Positions 28,451 to 36,761 of a DNA stretch of 64,000 nucleotides are shown here, piece by piece. Below the pieces are notes generated by a model, which did not search any database, was not told the DNA's origin, and was given only the letters and a program-made list of their open reading frames with translations. This stretch comes from JABFWF01 sp035539135 (GTDB lineage: Bacteria; Pseudomonadota; Gammaproteobacteria; Xanthomonadales; Xanthomonadaceae): NCBI GenBank assembly GCA_035539135.1, contig DATLJD010000009.1, positions 62,001 to 126,000 of the forward strand, in the 5' to 3' direction. Position 1 is the first letter of the stretch. Each line of letters starts with the position of its first letter. Both the position numbers and the translations under genes were made by a program.

Positions 28451-30615
28451 ACCTGCCCGGCGGCGAGCGCCATGATCGCATCGCGGCGGCCTGCCTGGCC
28501 TGGCTGCTGCTGCTGTTCGGGGTGAGCGTGCTGGCGGCCGCGCGAACGGTCGCCGAGCCGCGACCGGTCACCCTGCATGCCCTGCCAGGCAGCCAGCTCA
28601 GCCGCAACGGCGAGGCGTTGCTGCTGCCCGGCGGGCGCGACGGCGCGGCATCGGCGCGGCTGCGCTTCGAGCTTCCCGCGGGCGGTGGCTGGGTGCTGTG
28701 GCTGGACCGCGTGCCGGTGGACGCCGTGTGGCTGGAACGGCCGGGCTGGACCAGCGTGCGTCGCGATTTTTTCGCCCCGGCGCGCGACGAAGGCGCCCTG
28801 CCCGCGGGCTTCCTGTTCGCGTTGCCCGCCAACTGGCAGGGCGAGGTCGCACTGACCCTGCGCGCACGCGGCAGCGTGCGCGCGGTGCTGCACCCGCGGC
28901 TGCTGCAGGCGACCAACGCCGGCCGCGTGGGCAACCGCGCGCTCGCCCTCCAGGCGGCGGTCTACGGCGGGCTGTTCGTGATCGCGTTGCTGGCGGTGGC
29001 GCTGTATTCGGCCGCGCGCGAACGTGCCTTCCTGGTGCTTTCCGGCGGCGGCGCGGTGACCCTGCTCGCGCTCGCCGCCGGCAATGGCCACCTGTACGCG
29101 CTGCCGCTGCTGTCGGCGTTCGGCGCCTGGCGCGGCGCGGGCCTGTGGGCGCTGCAGCTGTTGTTCTGCACCGGCGCGCTGCAGGCGCTGCGCCGGTACG
29201 CCGCGCTGCGCGAAGGCTCGGTCGGCGGCCTGCGCTGGTTCAACCTCGCCAGCCTGCTGCCGACCGCACTGGCGGCGGTGTGCCTGCTCGACCTGCCGAC
29301 GCTGGCGATCTGGATGCCGCATGCGGTGACCGTGGTCGCGGTGGCGACCGGCGCCGCCGGCCTGGTGCTGCTGACCGACGCGCTGCAGCGGCGGGTGCCG
29401 ATGGCGGGCGCGCTGTTGGCGCTGGTGGTCGTCACCGGCGCCGCCGCGCTGGTCCGCGTGGCGTTGCTGCACGGCCTGCTGCCCGACCTCCTGTGGACGC
29501 GCTGGGGCTACCAGCTGGCACTGCTGGGCGCGGTTGCGGTGGTCGCGATCGGCCTGATCAGCCGGATCGGCGAATACCGCGTCCAGCGCGACCGCGACCA
29601 CCTGGCGCGGCTGGATTCGGAACGGCGCATGGAACGCGAGACGGCGCGCGCCGCGCTTGCCCTCGCGCTGCAGACCGAACTGCGCGAACTGCCGGCCGGC
29701 GACATCGAGCGCCACGCCTTCTCCCTGTTGCTGCGGCACCTCACGCCGCAGGTGCCGATGCAGTCGGCGGCGGTCACCGCCTACGGCTACCACGGCCACG
29801 ACCTGCTGCTGGTGCACCCGCCCGGGCTGCAGGCCACCGTGCGGGAGGAACTGGCGCCGCGCACGCTGCTGCTGCGCCGGCTGGCGCAGGCCGGGCTGCC
29901 GTTGCAGCAGCCGCGGCCGGCGGGCGCCCAGGCGCGGGTCGAGGCGCTGTTGCCGCTGCCGGTCCGCGCACCCGGTTGGGGCCTGCTGTCGCTGCTGCGC
30001 GACGGCAGCGAGGGCTTCAGCACCGAGGAGATGGCGCTGGCCGGCGAATTCGCGCGGCTGGCCGTACTGCATGCCGACGAGGCGCTGGCGGCGCTGCAAT
30101 TGCGCCGCTCGGCCGAACTCGACGCGCTGACCGGCGCCTTCAACCGGCGCACCATCGACCAGTGGCTGGCGCGCAGCTTCCTCGACGCCCAGCGCCGGCA
30201 GCAGCAATTGTCGTTGCTGTTCATCGACGTCGACCACTTCAAGGCGATCAACGACCGCATCGGCCATCCCGGCGGCGATTACTGCCTCCGCGAGGTCGCG
30301 GCGATCCTGCGCGCGGGCCTGGACCAGGGCGACCTGCTCGGCCGCTACGGCGGCGAGGAATTCGTGGTCGTGCTGCCCGGCCGCGGCGGTGCGCAGGCGC
30401 GCGCGATCGGCGAGCACCTGCGGGCGGCGGTCGAGCGCCACCGCTTCGAGTACGAGGGCCAGTTGCAGCCGCTGACGGTCAGCATCGGCGTGGCCACGCG
30501 GCTGGAGAGCGAAGGCACGCCGGACGCCGCGGTCGAGCGCGCCGACAAGGCGCTGTACGCGGCCAAGCACGGCGGCCGCAACTGCGTGCAGGTGGCGCCG
30601 GCGGTGTTCGGCTAG
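28447..30615 (+). CDS. Membrane-bound diguanylate cyclase (7TM sensor, GAF-like, GGDEF)
   Basis: 722 residues from the GTG at 28447. Seen: an N-terminal signal/anchor (about 10-38), a beta-rich extracytoplasmic region (about 40-170) like 7TMR-DISM, about seven hydrophobic helices (about 175-375), a GAF-like region (about 415-550), and a C-terminal GGDEF domain with LDALTGAFNRRTI and an intact active site RYGGEEF. It should make cyclic-di-GMP from two GTP at the inner membrane in response to an external ligand. No RxxD inhibitory site was identified with certainty. The preceding DUF2007 gene overlaps by 4 bp. Confidence 0.92.
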   Translation: MNLPGGERHDRIAAACLAWLLLLFGVSVLAAARTVAEPRPVTLHALPGSQLSRNGEALLLPGGRDGAASARLRFELPAGGGWVLWLDRVPVDAVWLERPGWTSVRRDFFAPARDEGALPAGFLFALPANWQGEVALTLRARGSVRAVLHPRLLQATNAGRVGNRALALQAAVYGGLFVIALLAVALYSAARERAFLVLSGGGAVTLLALAAGNGHLYALPLLSAFGAWRGAGLWALQLLFCTGALQALRRYAALREGSVGGLRWFNLASLLPTALAAVCLLDLPTLAIWMPHAVTVVAVATGAAGLVLLTDALQRRVPMAGALLALVVVTGAAALVRVALLHGLLPDLLWTRWGYQLALLGAVAVVAIGLISRIGEYRVQRDRDHLARLDSERRMERETARAALALALQTELRELPAGDIERHAFSLLLRHLTPQVPMQSAAVTAYGYHGHDLLLVHPPGLQATVREELAPRTLLLRRLAQAGLPLQQPRPAGAQARVEALLPLPVRAPGWGLLSLLRDGSEGFSTEEMALAGEFARLAVLHADEALAALQLRRSAELDALTGAFNRRTIDQWLARSFLDAQRRQQQLSLLFIDVDHFKAINDRIGHPGGDYCLREVAAILRAGLDQGDLLGRYGGEEFVVVLPGRGGAQARAIGEHLRAAVERHRFEYEGQLQPLTVSIGVATRLESEGTPDAAVERADKALYAAKHGGRNCVQVAPAVFG

Positions 30616-30695
30616 CGGGGGCGCGCGGGTGCGTGCCGCCGCGGGACTACCGCCGGCGTTAGCATGCTCGCCGCCTCCCCGCCCGGCCTTCTCCC

Positions 30696-31355
30696 ATGCC
30701 CACTCTCGTCATCGGCACCAGGAACTATTCGTCGTGGTCGCTGCGGCCCTGGCTGCTGCTGCGCCATTTCGGGATCCCCTTCGACGAGCACCGGCTGGTA
30801 CTCGACACGCCGGCGTTCGCCGCGGAGATCGGCCGCTGGTCGCCGACCCGGCGGGTGCCGGTGCTGCACGACGACGGCCTGGTGGTGTGGGACTCGCTGG
30901 CGATCTGCGAGTACGCCAACGAACGCTGGCTCGGTGGCCGCGGCTGGCCGGCGGACCTGCGCGCGCGGGCCATGGCGCGCGCGGCCGCCGCGGAAATGCA
31001 TTCGGGCTTCACCGCGCTGCGCGGGCAGCTGCCGATGCACGTGCGCCGCAAGCCCGACCGCTATCGCTGGGACGATGCGGCGCAGCGCGACATCGACCGC
31101 GTCCAGCAGCTGTGGCGCGAGCTGCGCGCGGCGCACGGCGCCGGCGGCGAGTTCCTGTGCGGCGAGTTCGGCATCGTGGACGCGATGTTCGCGCCGATCG
31201 CATGGCGCTTCCTCGGCTATGGCGTCGAAATGGACGCGAACGCCGCGCGCTACGTCGAGGCACTGATGGCGTTGCCGGCGATGCGCGAGTGGCGCGCCGC
31301 GTCCGAGGCCGAGACCGAGGGCAGCCCGGGCACCGACGCCCTGGTGCGCGGGTGA
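30696..31355 (+). CDS. Glutathione S-transferase family protein
   Basis: 219 residues. N-terminal thioredoxin-like half: VIGTRNYSSWSLRPWLLLRHFGIPF (the SSWSLRPW segment holds the likely glutathione-activating serine) and RRVPVLHDDGLVVWDSLAI, the cis-proline and DS motif contacting glutathione. The C-terminal half is all-helical with GEFGIVDAMFAPI. It is a cytosolic detoxification or reductase-type GST; substrate unknown. It overlaps the next gene by GTGA. Confidence 0.93.
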   Translation: MPTLVIGTRNYSSWSLRPWLLLRHFGIPFDEHRLVLDTPAFAAEIGRWSPTRRVPVLHDDGLVVWDSLAICEYANERWLGGRGWPADLRARAMARAAAAEMHSGFTALRGQLPMHVRRKPDRYRWDDAAQRDIDRVQQLWRELRAAHGAGGEFLCGEFGIVDAMFAPIAWRFLGYGVEMDANAARYVEALMALPAMREWRAASEAETEGSPGTDALVRG

Positions 31356-32245
31356 CCTTCGCCCGCGGGGAGCGCGGCCCGCTGGCCGCGATGGCGCTGG
31401 GCGCGGCGCTGATCAGCACTTCGGCGGTGTTCGTCGAATGGGTGCGGATCGGGCCGACCGCCTCGGCGTTCTGGCGGGTGGCGCTGGCGGCGGCGATGCT
31501 GACGCTCGCGTTCGCGCGCCCGGCCTTGCGCACGCACTGGCGGCCGCCGCCGCGGGTGCTGGGACTGGTCGCGCTGGCGGCCGCGTTCTTCGCCCTCGAC
31601 CTGTGGATGTGGCACCGGAGCATCCTCTACGCCGGTGTGGGGCTGGCGACGCTGCTCGGCAACTTCCAGGTGTTCGCGCTCGCCGGCTTCGGCGCGCTGG
31701 CGCTCGGCGAGCACGGTGGCTGGCGGCTGTGGGCGGGATTGCTGCTGGCGCTGGCCGGGTTGGCGCTGCTGCTGGCGCCGGGCTGGGGCGCGTTCGACGC
31801 GCGCTTCCGGCTCGGCGTCGCCTACGGGCTCGGCACCGCGGTCGCCTATGCCGGCTTCCTGCTCGCCTTCCGCGCCGCGCAGGCGCGCCGCGCCGGCACC
31901 TCGAACGAGGCGTTGCTGTGGTGGCTGTGCCTGGGCAGCGCGCTGGCGCTGCTGCCGATGGCGCTGGCCGGCGGCGAAGCGCTGCCGCCGCAGGGCGCGC
32001 GCGACTGGGCGGCGCTGCTGGCCTACGCGCTGATCGCGCAGGTGTTCGGCTGGCTGGTGATCGGCAAGGTCATGCCGAAGCTCGCCGCCGGCGTGCTCGG
32101 CCTGTGCCTGCTGCTGCAGCCGTTGCTGGCCTACGTGTGGGACGCGTTGCTGTTCGGCACCCGGCTGGGACCGGTGGAACTGCTGGGCCTGGCGCTGTCG
32201 CTGGCCGGCATCTTCCTCGGGCTGACGCGGCGACGGGCATCGTAG
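31352..32245 (+). CDS. EamA/DMT family permease
   Basis: 297 residues from the GTG at 31352, which overlaps the GST stop. About ten hydrophobic segments arranged as two EamA repeats are seen, with the family words LISTSAVFVEWVRIGPTASAFWR in the first (quoted as GPTASAFWR) and GKVMPKLAAGVLGLCLLLQP in the second. It is an inner-membrane drug/metabolite transporter with unknown solute. Its stop codon TAG lies inside a GTAG-type intergenic repeat, so that repeat insertion defines the end of the protein. Confidence 0.9.
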   Translation: MTFARGERGPLAAMALGAALISTSAVFVEWVRIGPTASAFWRVALAAAMLTLAFARPALRTHWRPPPRVLGLVALAAAFFALDLWMWHRSILYAGVGLATLLGNFQVFALAGFGALALGEHGGWRLWAGLLLALAGLALLLAPGWGAFDARFRLGVAYGLGTAVAYAGFLLAFRAAQARRAGTSNEALLWWLCLGSALALLPMALAGGEALPPQGARDWAALLAYALIAQVFGWLVIGKVMPKLAAGVLGLCLLLQPLLAYVWDALLFGTRLGPVELLGLALSLAGIFLGLTRRRAS

Positions 32246-32325
32246 AGCGGAGCTTGCTCCGCGTCGTGGCCGAGCCGAGCCGCAGCGTCGCCGGCGCTCC
32301 CGCAGCGGAGCAAGCTCCGCTCTAC
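32242..32325. repeat. GTAG-type inverted palindrome pair (best copy)
   Basis: The left element GTAGAGCGGAGCTTGCTCCG (32242 on) and the right element GCGGAGCAAGCTCCGCTCTAC (32305-32325) are near-exact inverted copies, each with its own AGCTT palindromic core, separated by about 40 bases. The first GTAG contains the stop codon of the permease gene. Confidence 0.88.
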
Positions 32326-32347
32326 GGGCGGTGGAACGTTCTTCGCC

Positions 32348-32989
32348 CTACAGGCGGGTGATCGCGCACACGTAGACCAGCTCGCAGGCGCCGTTGCCCT
32401 GGTCCTCGCGGGTCAGCGAGCTGCGCCAACGGCTGCCGTCCGCGCCCTCGGCCTCGACCAGCCAGCCGTCGATGCGCACGGTGTCGTCGCGGCGCACCCG
32501 GCGCAGTTCCGCGGCGACTTCCGCGGTGGCCGGGATCATGTGCATGTTCGCGCTGGAGCGGACGATCTCCGCCGGCGGCAGCGGCGGCTCGCCCTGCCAG
32601 CGGTAGTGGTAGAAGCGAGCGCCCTGGCCGATGTCCAGCCGTGCAAGCACCGCGTCATCGCGCATCCGGCCCCAGCCGAGCGCGAGGTCGGTGGGCGACA
32701 GCGTGGCGCCGCGGTCGGCGTGGTAGTCCTCGCGGCCAAGCACGCGCGCCTCCACGCTGAAGCCGGCCAACGGGACCAGTTGCGCGGGCTGCAGGCGGAC
32801 CGGCGGCATGCCGTCGGGCACCGCGCTTTGCCGCGGCGCTTCGCCGGGTCGCACCTCCGGCGGCAGCGGGCAGTCGACGGCGTAGCCTTGCGCCGGCGCG
32901 GCGATCGCCGGCACCCGCGGCGACACCGGCGAGTACCACCAGCCGATCGCGCACAAGAGCAGCAGCGCGACCAGCAGCCGGCGGCTCAT
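32348..32989 (-). CDS. Membrane-anchored or secreted protein of unknown function, coupled to oxyR
   Basis: 213 residues. An N-terminal hydrophobic segment (about 4-18) acts as signal or anchor. The rest contains strong, probably conserved words: LGWGRMRDDAVLARLDI, RFYHYRW, SANMHMIPAT and SLTREDQGNGACELVYV. I recognise the pattern as a conserved uncharacterised family of gammaproteobacteria but no function. The start overlaps the oxyR stop (ATGA), so it is translated with the peroxide regulator and lies at the end of the ahpC-ahpF-oxyR run. Confidence 0.85.
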   Translation of the reverse strand: MSRRLLVALLLLCAIGWWYSPVSPRVPAIAAPAQGYAVDCPLPPEVRPGEAPRQSAVPDGMPPVRLQPAQLVPLAGFSVEARVLGREDYHADRGATLSPTDLALGWGRMRDDAVLARLDIGQGARFYHYRWQGEPPLPPAEIVRSSANMHMIPATAEVAAELRRVRRDDTVRIDGWLVEAEGADGSRWRSSLTREDQGNGACELVYVCAITRL

Positions 32990-33948
32990 GCGGCGTGCTT
33001 CGTGTTGCGCCGGGCGCTCACGCGCACGGGCGGCTTCGCGCCCGGCGGCTGCAACAGTTCGGGCGGCAGCGCGCGGAACTCCTGCGCGAGCCGGGTAAGG
33101 AAATCGCCCATCGCCGAACTGCGCCGCCACACCATCGCGATCTCCCGGCTCGGTGCCTTGCCCCGGAAGGGTAGCAGCCGCAGGTCGGGCGACGGCGGTA
33201 CCGGCGGCTGCACCGCCAGCACCGGCAGCAGGGTCGCGCCGACGCCGGCGGCGACCATCTGCCGCAGGGTCTCCAGCGAGGTCGCGCGGAAGCCGTCGCG
33301 CTCGTTGGCGCCGGCCATCCGGCACACGTCCAGCGCCTGCTCGCGCAGGCAGTGGCCTTCCTCGAGCAGCAGGAGGTGTTCCTCGTCGAGGTCGTGAAGT
33401 TCGAGCGGCTTGTCGCGCCTGGCGAACGGGTGCCCGTTCGGCACCGCCAGCATGAAGGGTTCCTCGAACAGCGGTTCGACGTGCAACTGCTCGTCGTGCA
33501 GCGGCAGGGCGAGGATGCCGGCGTCGAGGCGGCCGTCGCGCAGGCGCGCCAGCACCTGGTCGGTCTTCTCCTCGACCAGCAGCAGCTCCAGCCGCGGGAA
33601 CCGCGCGCGGATGCGCGGCAGCACGTGCGGCAGCAGGTAGGGGCCGAGCGTGGGGAAGATCCCCAGCCGCACCGTGCCCGCCTCCGGGTCGCGGGTGCGC
33701 CGCGCGGCCTCCTTCATCTGCTCGACCTCGGCGAGGATGCGCCGCGCCCGCGCGGCCATGTCCTGGCCGGCGGACGTCAGCATCACCTTGCGCGGCGCGC
33801 GCTCGACCAGGGAGACGCCGAGCTCCTCCTCCAGCTTTCGGATCTGGGTCGACAGCGTCGGCTGGCTGACGAAACTGGCCGCGGCGGCGCGGCCGAAGTG
33901 CCGATGGTCGGCCAGCGCCACCAGGTACTGGAGGTCGCGCAGGTTCAC
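32986..33948 (-). CDS. oxyR: Hydrogen-peroxide-responsive LysR-type regulator OxyR
   Basis: 320 residues. The N-terminal winged helix-turn-helix has MNLRDLQYLVALADHRHFGR (residues 1-20) and SQPTLSTQIRKLE. The redox cysteines are present at 200 and 209 in EEGHCLREQALDVC, matching C199/C208 of E. coli OxyR. The regulator is oxidised by H2O2 and activates ahpC, ahpF and catalase genes. It lies three bases behind ahpF, and an OxyR-type operator is found before ahpC. It is therefore probably part of its own regulon through readthrough. Confidence 0.97.
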   Translation of the reverse strand: MNLRDLQYLVALADHRHFGRAAAASFVSQPTLSTQIRKLEEELGVSLVERAPRKVMLTSAGQDMAARARRILAEVEQMKEAARRTRDPEAGTVRLGIFPTLGPYLLPHVLPRIRARFPRLELLLVEEKTDQVLARLRDGRLDAGILALPLHDEQLHVEPLFEEPFMLAVPNGHPFARRDKPLELHDLDEEHLLLLEEGHCLREQALDVCRMAGANERDGFRATSLETLRQMVAAGVGATLLPVLAVQPPVPPSPDLRLLPFRGKAPSREIAMVWRRSSAMGDFLTRLAQEFRALPPELLQPPGAKPPVRVSARRNTKHAA

Positions 33949-33951
33949 CGC

Positions 33952-35535
33952 TCAGGCGGCCTGCGCAAGGCCCGGGGCCGAGCTGCGGATCAGGTGGTCG
34001 AACGCGCTCAGCGCGGCGGTGCAGCCCGCGCCCATCGCGATCACGATCTGCTTGTACGGCACCGTGGTCGCGTCGCCGGCGGCGAACACGCCCGGCACGC
34101 TGGTGGCGCCGCGCTCGTCGATCACGATCTCGCCGCGCGGGCTGAGTTCGACCGTGCCCTTCAGCCACTCGGTGTTGGGCAGCAGGCCGATCTGCACGAA
34201 CACGCCGGCCAACTCGACGGTGCGGCTGTCGCCGCTCTCGCGGTCCCTGTAGACCAGGCCGGTGACCTTCTGGCCGTCGCCGAGCACCTCGGTGGTCTGC
34301 GCGCTGAGCAGCACGTCCACGTTGGGCAGGCTGCGCAGCTTGCGCTGCAGGACTTCGTCGGCACGCAGCTTCGAATCGAACTCGAGCAGGGTCACGTGTT
34401 CGACGATGCCGGCGAGGTCGATCGCCGCCTCGACGCCGGAGTTGCCGCCGCCGATCACCGCGACGCGCTTGCCCTTGAACAGCGGGCCGTCGCAGTGCGG
34501 GCAGTAGGCCACGCCCTTGTTGCGGTACTGGTCCTCGCCGGGCACGTTCATGGTGCGCCAGCGCGCGCCGGTCGCGAGCACGACCGACTTCGCCTTCAGG
34601 CTTGCACCGCTGTCCAGCTGCACCTCGATGGCGCCGCCCGGCTGCTTCGCCGGAACGAGCTTGCTCGCGCGCTGCAGGTTCATCACGTCCACGTCGTACT
34701 CGCGCACGTGCTGCTCCAGCGCGACCCCGAGCTTCGGCCCTTCCGTGTACTGCACCGAGATGAAGTTCTCGATCGCGAGCGTGTCCAGCACCTGGCCGCC
34801 GAAGCGCTCGGCGGCGACGCCGGTGCGGATGCCCTTGCGCGCGGCGTAGATCGCCGCCGCCGCGCCGGCGGGGCCGCCGCCGACCACGAGCACGTCGAAC
34901 ACGTCCTTGTTCGCGAGCTTCGCGGCCTCGCGCTGGGCCGCGCCCTTGTCGAGCTTCGCCATGATCTGCTCGACGGTCATCCGGCCCTGGTCGAACGGCT
35001 GGCCGTTGAGGTAGATGGTCGGCACGCTCATGATCTCGCGCGCCTCGACCTCGGCCTGGAACAGCGCGCCGTCGATCGCCACGTGGCGGATGTTGGAATT
35101 GAGCACGCTCATCGCGTTCAGCGCCTGCACCGTGTCCGGGCAGCTCTGGCACGAGAGCGACATGTAGGTTTCGAACTTGTACTCGCCCTCGAGGTCGCGC
35201 ACCTGGTCGGCCAGCTCGGCGTCGAGCTTCGGCGGGTGGCCGCCGACCTGCAGCAGCGCCAGCACCAGCGAGGTGAACTCGTGGCCGAGCGGGATCGCGG
35301 CGAAGCGTACGGCGACGTCGGTGCCGGCGCGCACGATCGCGAACGAGGGCTTGCGCGCATCGGCGTCGTCGTCGACGCGCACGGAAATCCTGTCGGAGGT
35401 GGAAGCGATGTCCCGCAGCAGGGCGTCGAGCTCGCGCGAGGCGTCGCTGTCGTCGAGCGAGGCGACCAGCTCCACCGGCTGCGTCAGCTTCTCCATGTAG
35501 GCCGCGAGCTGGGCCTTGAGGTCTGCATCGAGCAT
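33952..35535 (-). CDS. ahpF: Alkyl hydroperoxide reductase flavoprotein AhpF
   Basis: 527 residues from the ATG at 35535. The N-terminal tandem thioredoxin-like domain has C129-x-x-C132 in SLSCQSCPD. The FAD domain has VVGGGPAGAAAAIYAARKG, the redox disulfide C345-x-x-C348 in YCPHCDGP, and the NADH domain AVIGGGNSGVEAA. The cysteine numbering agrees exactly with E. coli AhpF. It passes electrons from NADH to AhpC. It lies 113 bases behind ahpC, a gap that holds two hairpins, and is followed by oxyR. Confidence 0.97.
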   Translation of the reverse strand: MLDADLKAQLAAYMEKLTQPVELVASLDDSDASRELDALLRDIASTSDRISVRVDDDADARKPSFAIVRAGTDVAVRFAAIPLGHEFTSLVLALLQVGGHPPKLDAELADQVRDLEGEYKFETYMSLSCQSCPDTVQALNAMSVLNSNIRHVAIDGALFQAEVEAREIMSVPTIYLNGQPFDQGRMTVEQIMAKLDKGAAQREAAKLANKDVFDVLVVGGGPAGAAAAIYAARKGIRTGVAAERFGGQVLDTLAIENFISVQYTEGPKLGVALEQHVREYDVDVMNLQRASKLVPAKQPGGAIEVQLDSGASLKAKSVVLATGARWRTMNVPGEDQYRNKGVAYCPHCDGPLFKGKRVAVIGGGNSGVEAAIDLAGIVEHVTLLEFDSKLRADEVLQRKLRSLPNVDVLLSAQTTEVLGDGQKVTGLVYRDRESGDSRTVELAGVFVQIGLLPNTEWLKGTVELSPRGEIVIDERGATSVPGVFAAGDATTVPYKQIVIAMGAGCTAALSAFDHLIRSSAPGLAQAA

Positions 35536-35574
35536 GGGGTTGGCTCCGGGAATCGGAAAAGGGGGAGGAAAGGT

Positions 35575-35640
35575 GTCCCGGGCGGGATGCGCCCGGGACG
35601 GTTGCGCGGCCGGCGGGAGAGAGGGAACCCCCGGCCGCGC
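35575..35640 (-). promoter_or_regulatory. Two perfect stem-loops between ahpC and ahpF
   Basis: GTCCCGGGCG/CGCCCGGGAC (35575-35584 with 35590-35599) and GCGCGGCCGG/CCGGCCGCGC (35604-35613 with 35631-35640) are each 10 bp and mismatch-free. Neither is followed by a T-run. They probably protect the 3' end of ahpC mRNA or reduce readthrough into ahpF, giving more peroxidase than reductase. Confidence 0.7.
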
Positions 35641-35648
35641 GGACGTGG

Positions 35649-36212
35649 TCAGATCTTGCCGACGAGGTCCAGCGACGGCTTGATCGTGTTGGCGCCCTGC
35701 TGCCACTTCGCCGGGCAGACTTCGCCCGGGTGCTCGGCCACGTACTTCGCGGCCTTGAGCTTGCGCAGCGCTTCCTTCATGTCGCGCGCGATCGCGTTGT
35801 CGTGGATCTCCAGCGCCTTGATCACGCCCTGCGGATCGACGATGAAGGTGCCGCGCAGCGCCAGGCCTTCCTCGTCGATGTGCACGTCGAAGGCGCGGGT
35901 CAGCTGGTGAGTCGGGTCACCGATCATCGGGAATTTCGCCTTGCCGACGGCCGGCGAGGTCTCGTGCCACACCTTGTGCGAGAAATGGGTGTCGGTGGTG
36001 ACCACGTACACCTCGGCGCCGGCCTTCTTGAACTCCTCGTAGTTCTCGGCCGCGTCCTCGACCTCGGTCGGGCAGTTGAAGGTGAAGGCGGCGGGCATGA
36101 ACACGATCACCGACCAGTGGCCCTGCAGGCTCTTTTCGGTGATCTCGACGAACTTGCCGTCGTGGAAGGCCTGCACCTTGAACGGCTGCACGGACTTGTT
36201 GATGAGCGACAT
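35649..36212 (-). CDS. ahpC: Alkyl hydroperoxide reductase peroxiredoxin AhpC
   Basis: 187 residues from the ATG at 36212 (MSLINKSVQPF, the usual start). The peroxidatic cysteine C47 is in FTFNCPTE and the resolving cysteine C166 in GEVCPAKW, so it is a typical 2-Cys peroxiredoxin. It reduces H2O2, organic hydroperoxides and peroxynitrite and is recycled by AhpF. It is the first gene of the ahpC-ahpF-oxyR-unknown run, with its own promoter and OxyR operator directly upstream. Confidence 0.98.
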   Translation of the reverse strand: MSLINKSVQPFKVQAFHDGKFVEITEKSLQGHWSVIVFMPAAFTFNCPTEVEDAAENYEEFKKAGAEVYVVTTDTHFSHKVWHETSPAVGKAKFPMIGDPTHQLTRAFDVHIDEEGLALRGTFIVDPQGVIKALEIHDNAIARDMKEALRKLKAAKYVAEHPGEVCPAKWQQGANTIKPSLDLVGKI

Positions 36213-36255
36213 CGACTTGCTCCTTGCTTGTGGGTGGGGAATTGCAACAGGGACG

Positions 36256-36321
36256 ATCTTAGGTCCGCGTATTGCCAAGGGCAAATTGATTGATTTCATC
36301 TATTCAATAGAATTTACCTAT
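36256..36321 (-). promoter_or_regulatory. ahpC promoter with OxyR operator
   Basis: Read on the minus strand: -35 TTGCCC (36284-36279), a 17-base spacer, and -10 TAAGAT (36261-36256). Immediately upstream are two OxyR-like half sites, ATAG-N7-CTAT (36321-36307, perfect) and ATAG-N7-CAAT (36303-36289), with a 3-base rather than the usual 7-base spacing. A position ending five bases from the -35 box is right for an activator contacting RNA polymerase. The region is conspicuously A/T-rich. Confidence 0.82.
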
Positions 36322-36396
36322 CATTTACGTGGCTGCGACGGACCCGGCGCCAGCGTGGCCGGATGGCGCGCCCGGTCGGCGCGCGGGAGCGCGGCG

Positions 36397-36759
36397 ATGG
36401 ACGTCGGCACCATGTTGCGGGTGGCCTGTGGCCTGATCGTGCTGACCGCGCTCGGCGGCGTGGTGATGGCGGCGATCCGCTTTTCCGGCAAGCGCAACCC
36501 GCCGGTGTGGCTGGCGATGCTGCACGGCCTGCTTGCCGGCTCGGGCGTCACCGTGCTCGCCTGCGCGGTGTTCGCCGGCGACGTGCCGGTGGCGGCGGCC
36601 TGGGCGCTGGGGCTGTTCCTGGTGGCGGCGCTCGGCGGCATCACCCTGTTCCTGGCCTACGAGTGGAAGCGGGTGCTGCTGCCGGCCTGGCTGGTGGGCG
36701 TGCACGCGCTGGTGGCGGTGCTCGGCTTCCTGCTGCTGCTCGTGGCGGCGTTCGCCTGA
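36397..36759 (+). CDS. Small membrane protein of unknown function
   Basis: 120 residues from the ATG at 36397, preceded by GGGAG. Four hydrophobic segments (about 6-25, 37-60, 66-84 and 95-117) cover nearly the whole chain, with SGKRNPPVWLAMLHG between the first two. I do not recognise a family function. It is divergent from ahpC and shares that upstream region, so the OxyR operator could influence it. The next membrane-protein gene starts two bases after its stop, so the pair are probably co-translated. Confidence 0.8.
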   Translation: MDVGTMLRVACGLIVLTALGGVVMAAIRFSGKRNPPVWLAMLHGLLAGSGVTVLACAVFAGDVPVAAAWALGLFLVAALGGITLFLAYEWKRVLLPAWLVGVHALVAVLGFLLLLVAAFA

Positions 36760-36761
36760 CC

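Noticed and set aside
28065..28934. Large N-terminal extension of GlnRS
   Set aside because: The open frame upstream lies antisense to the DUF2007 and diguanylate cyclase genes and encodes no conserved sequence; the GTG at 28064 gives a normal-length enzyme.
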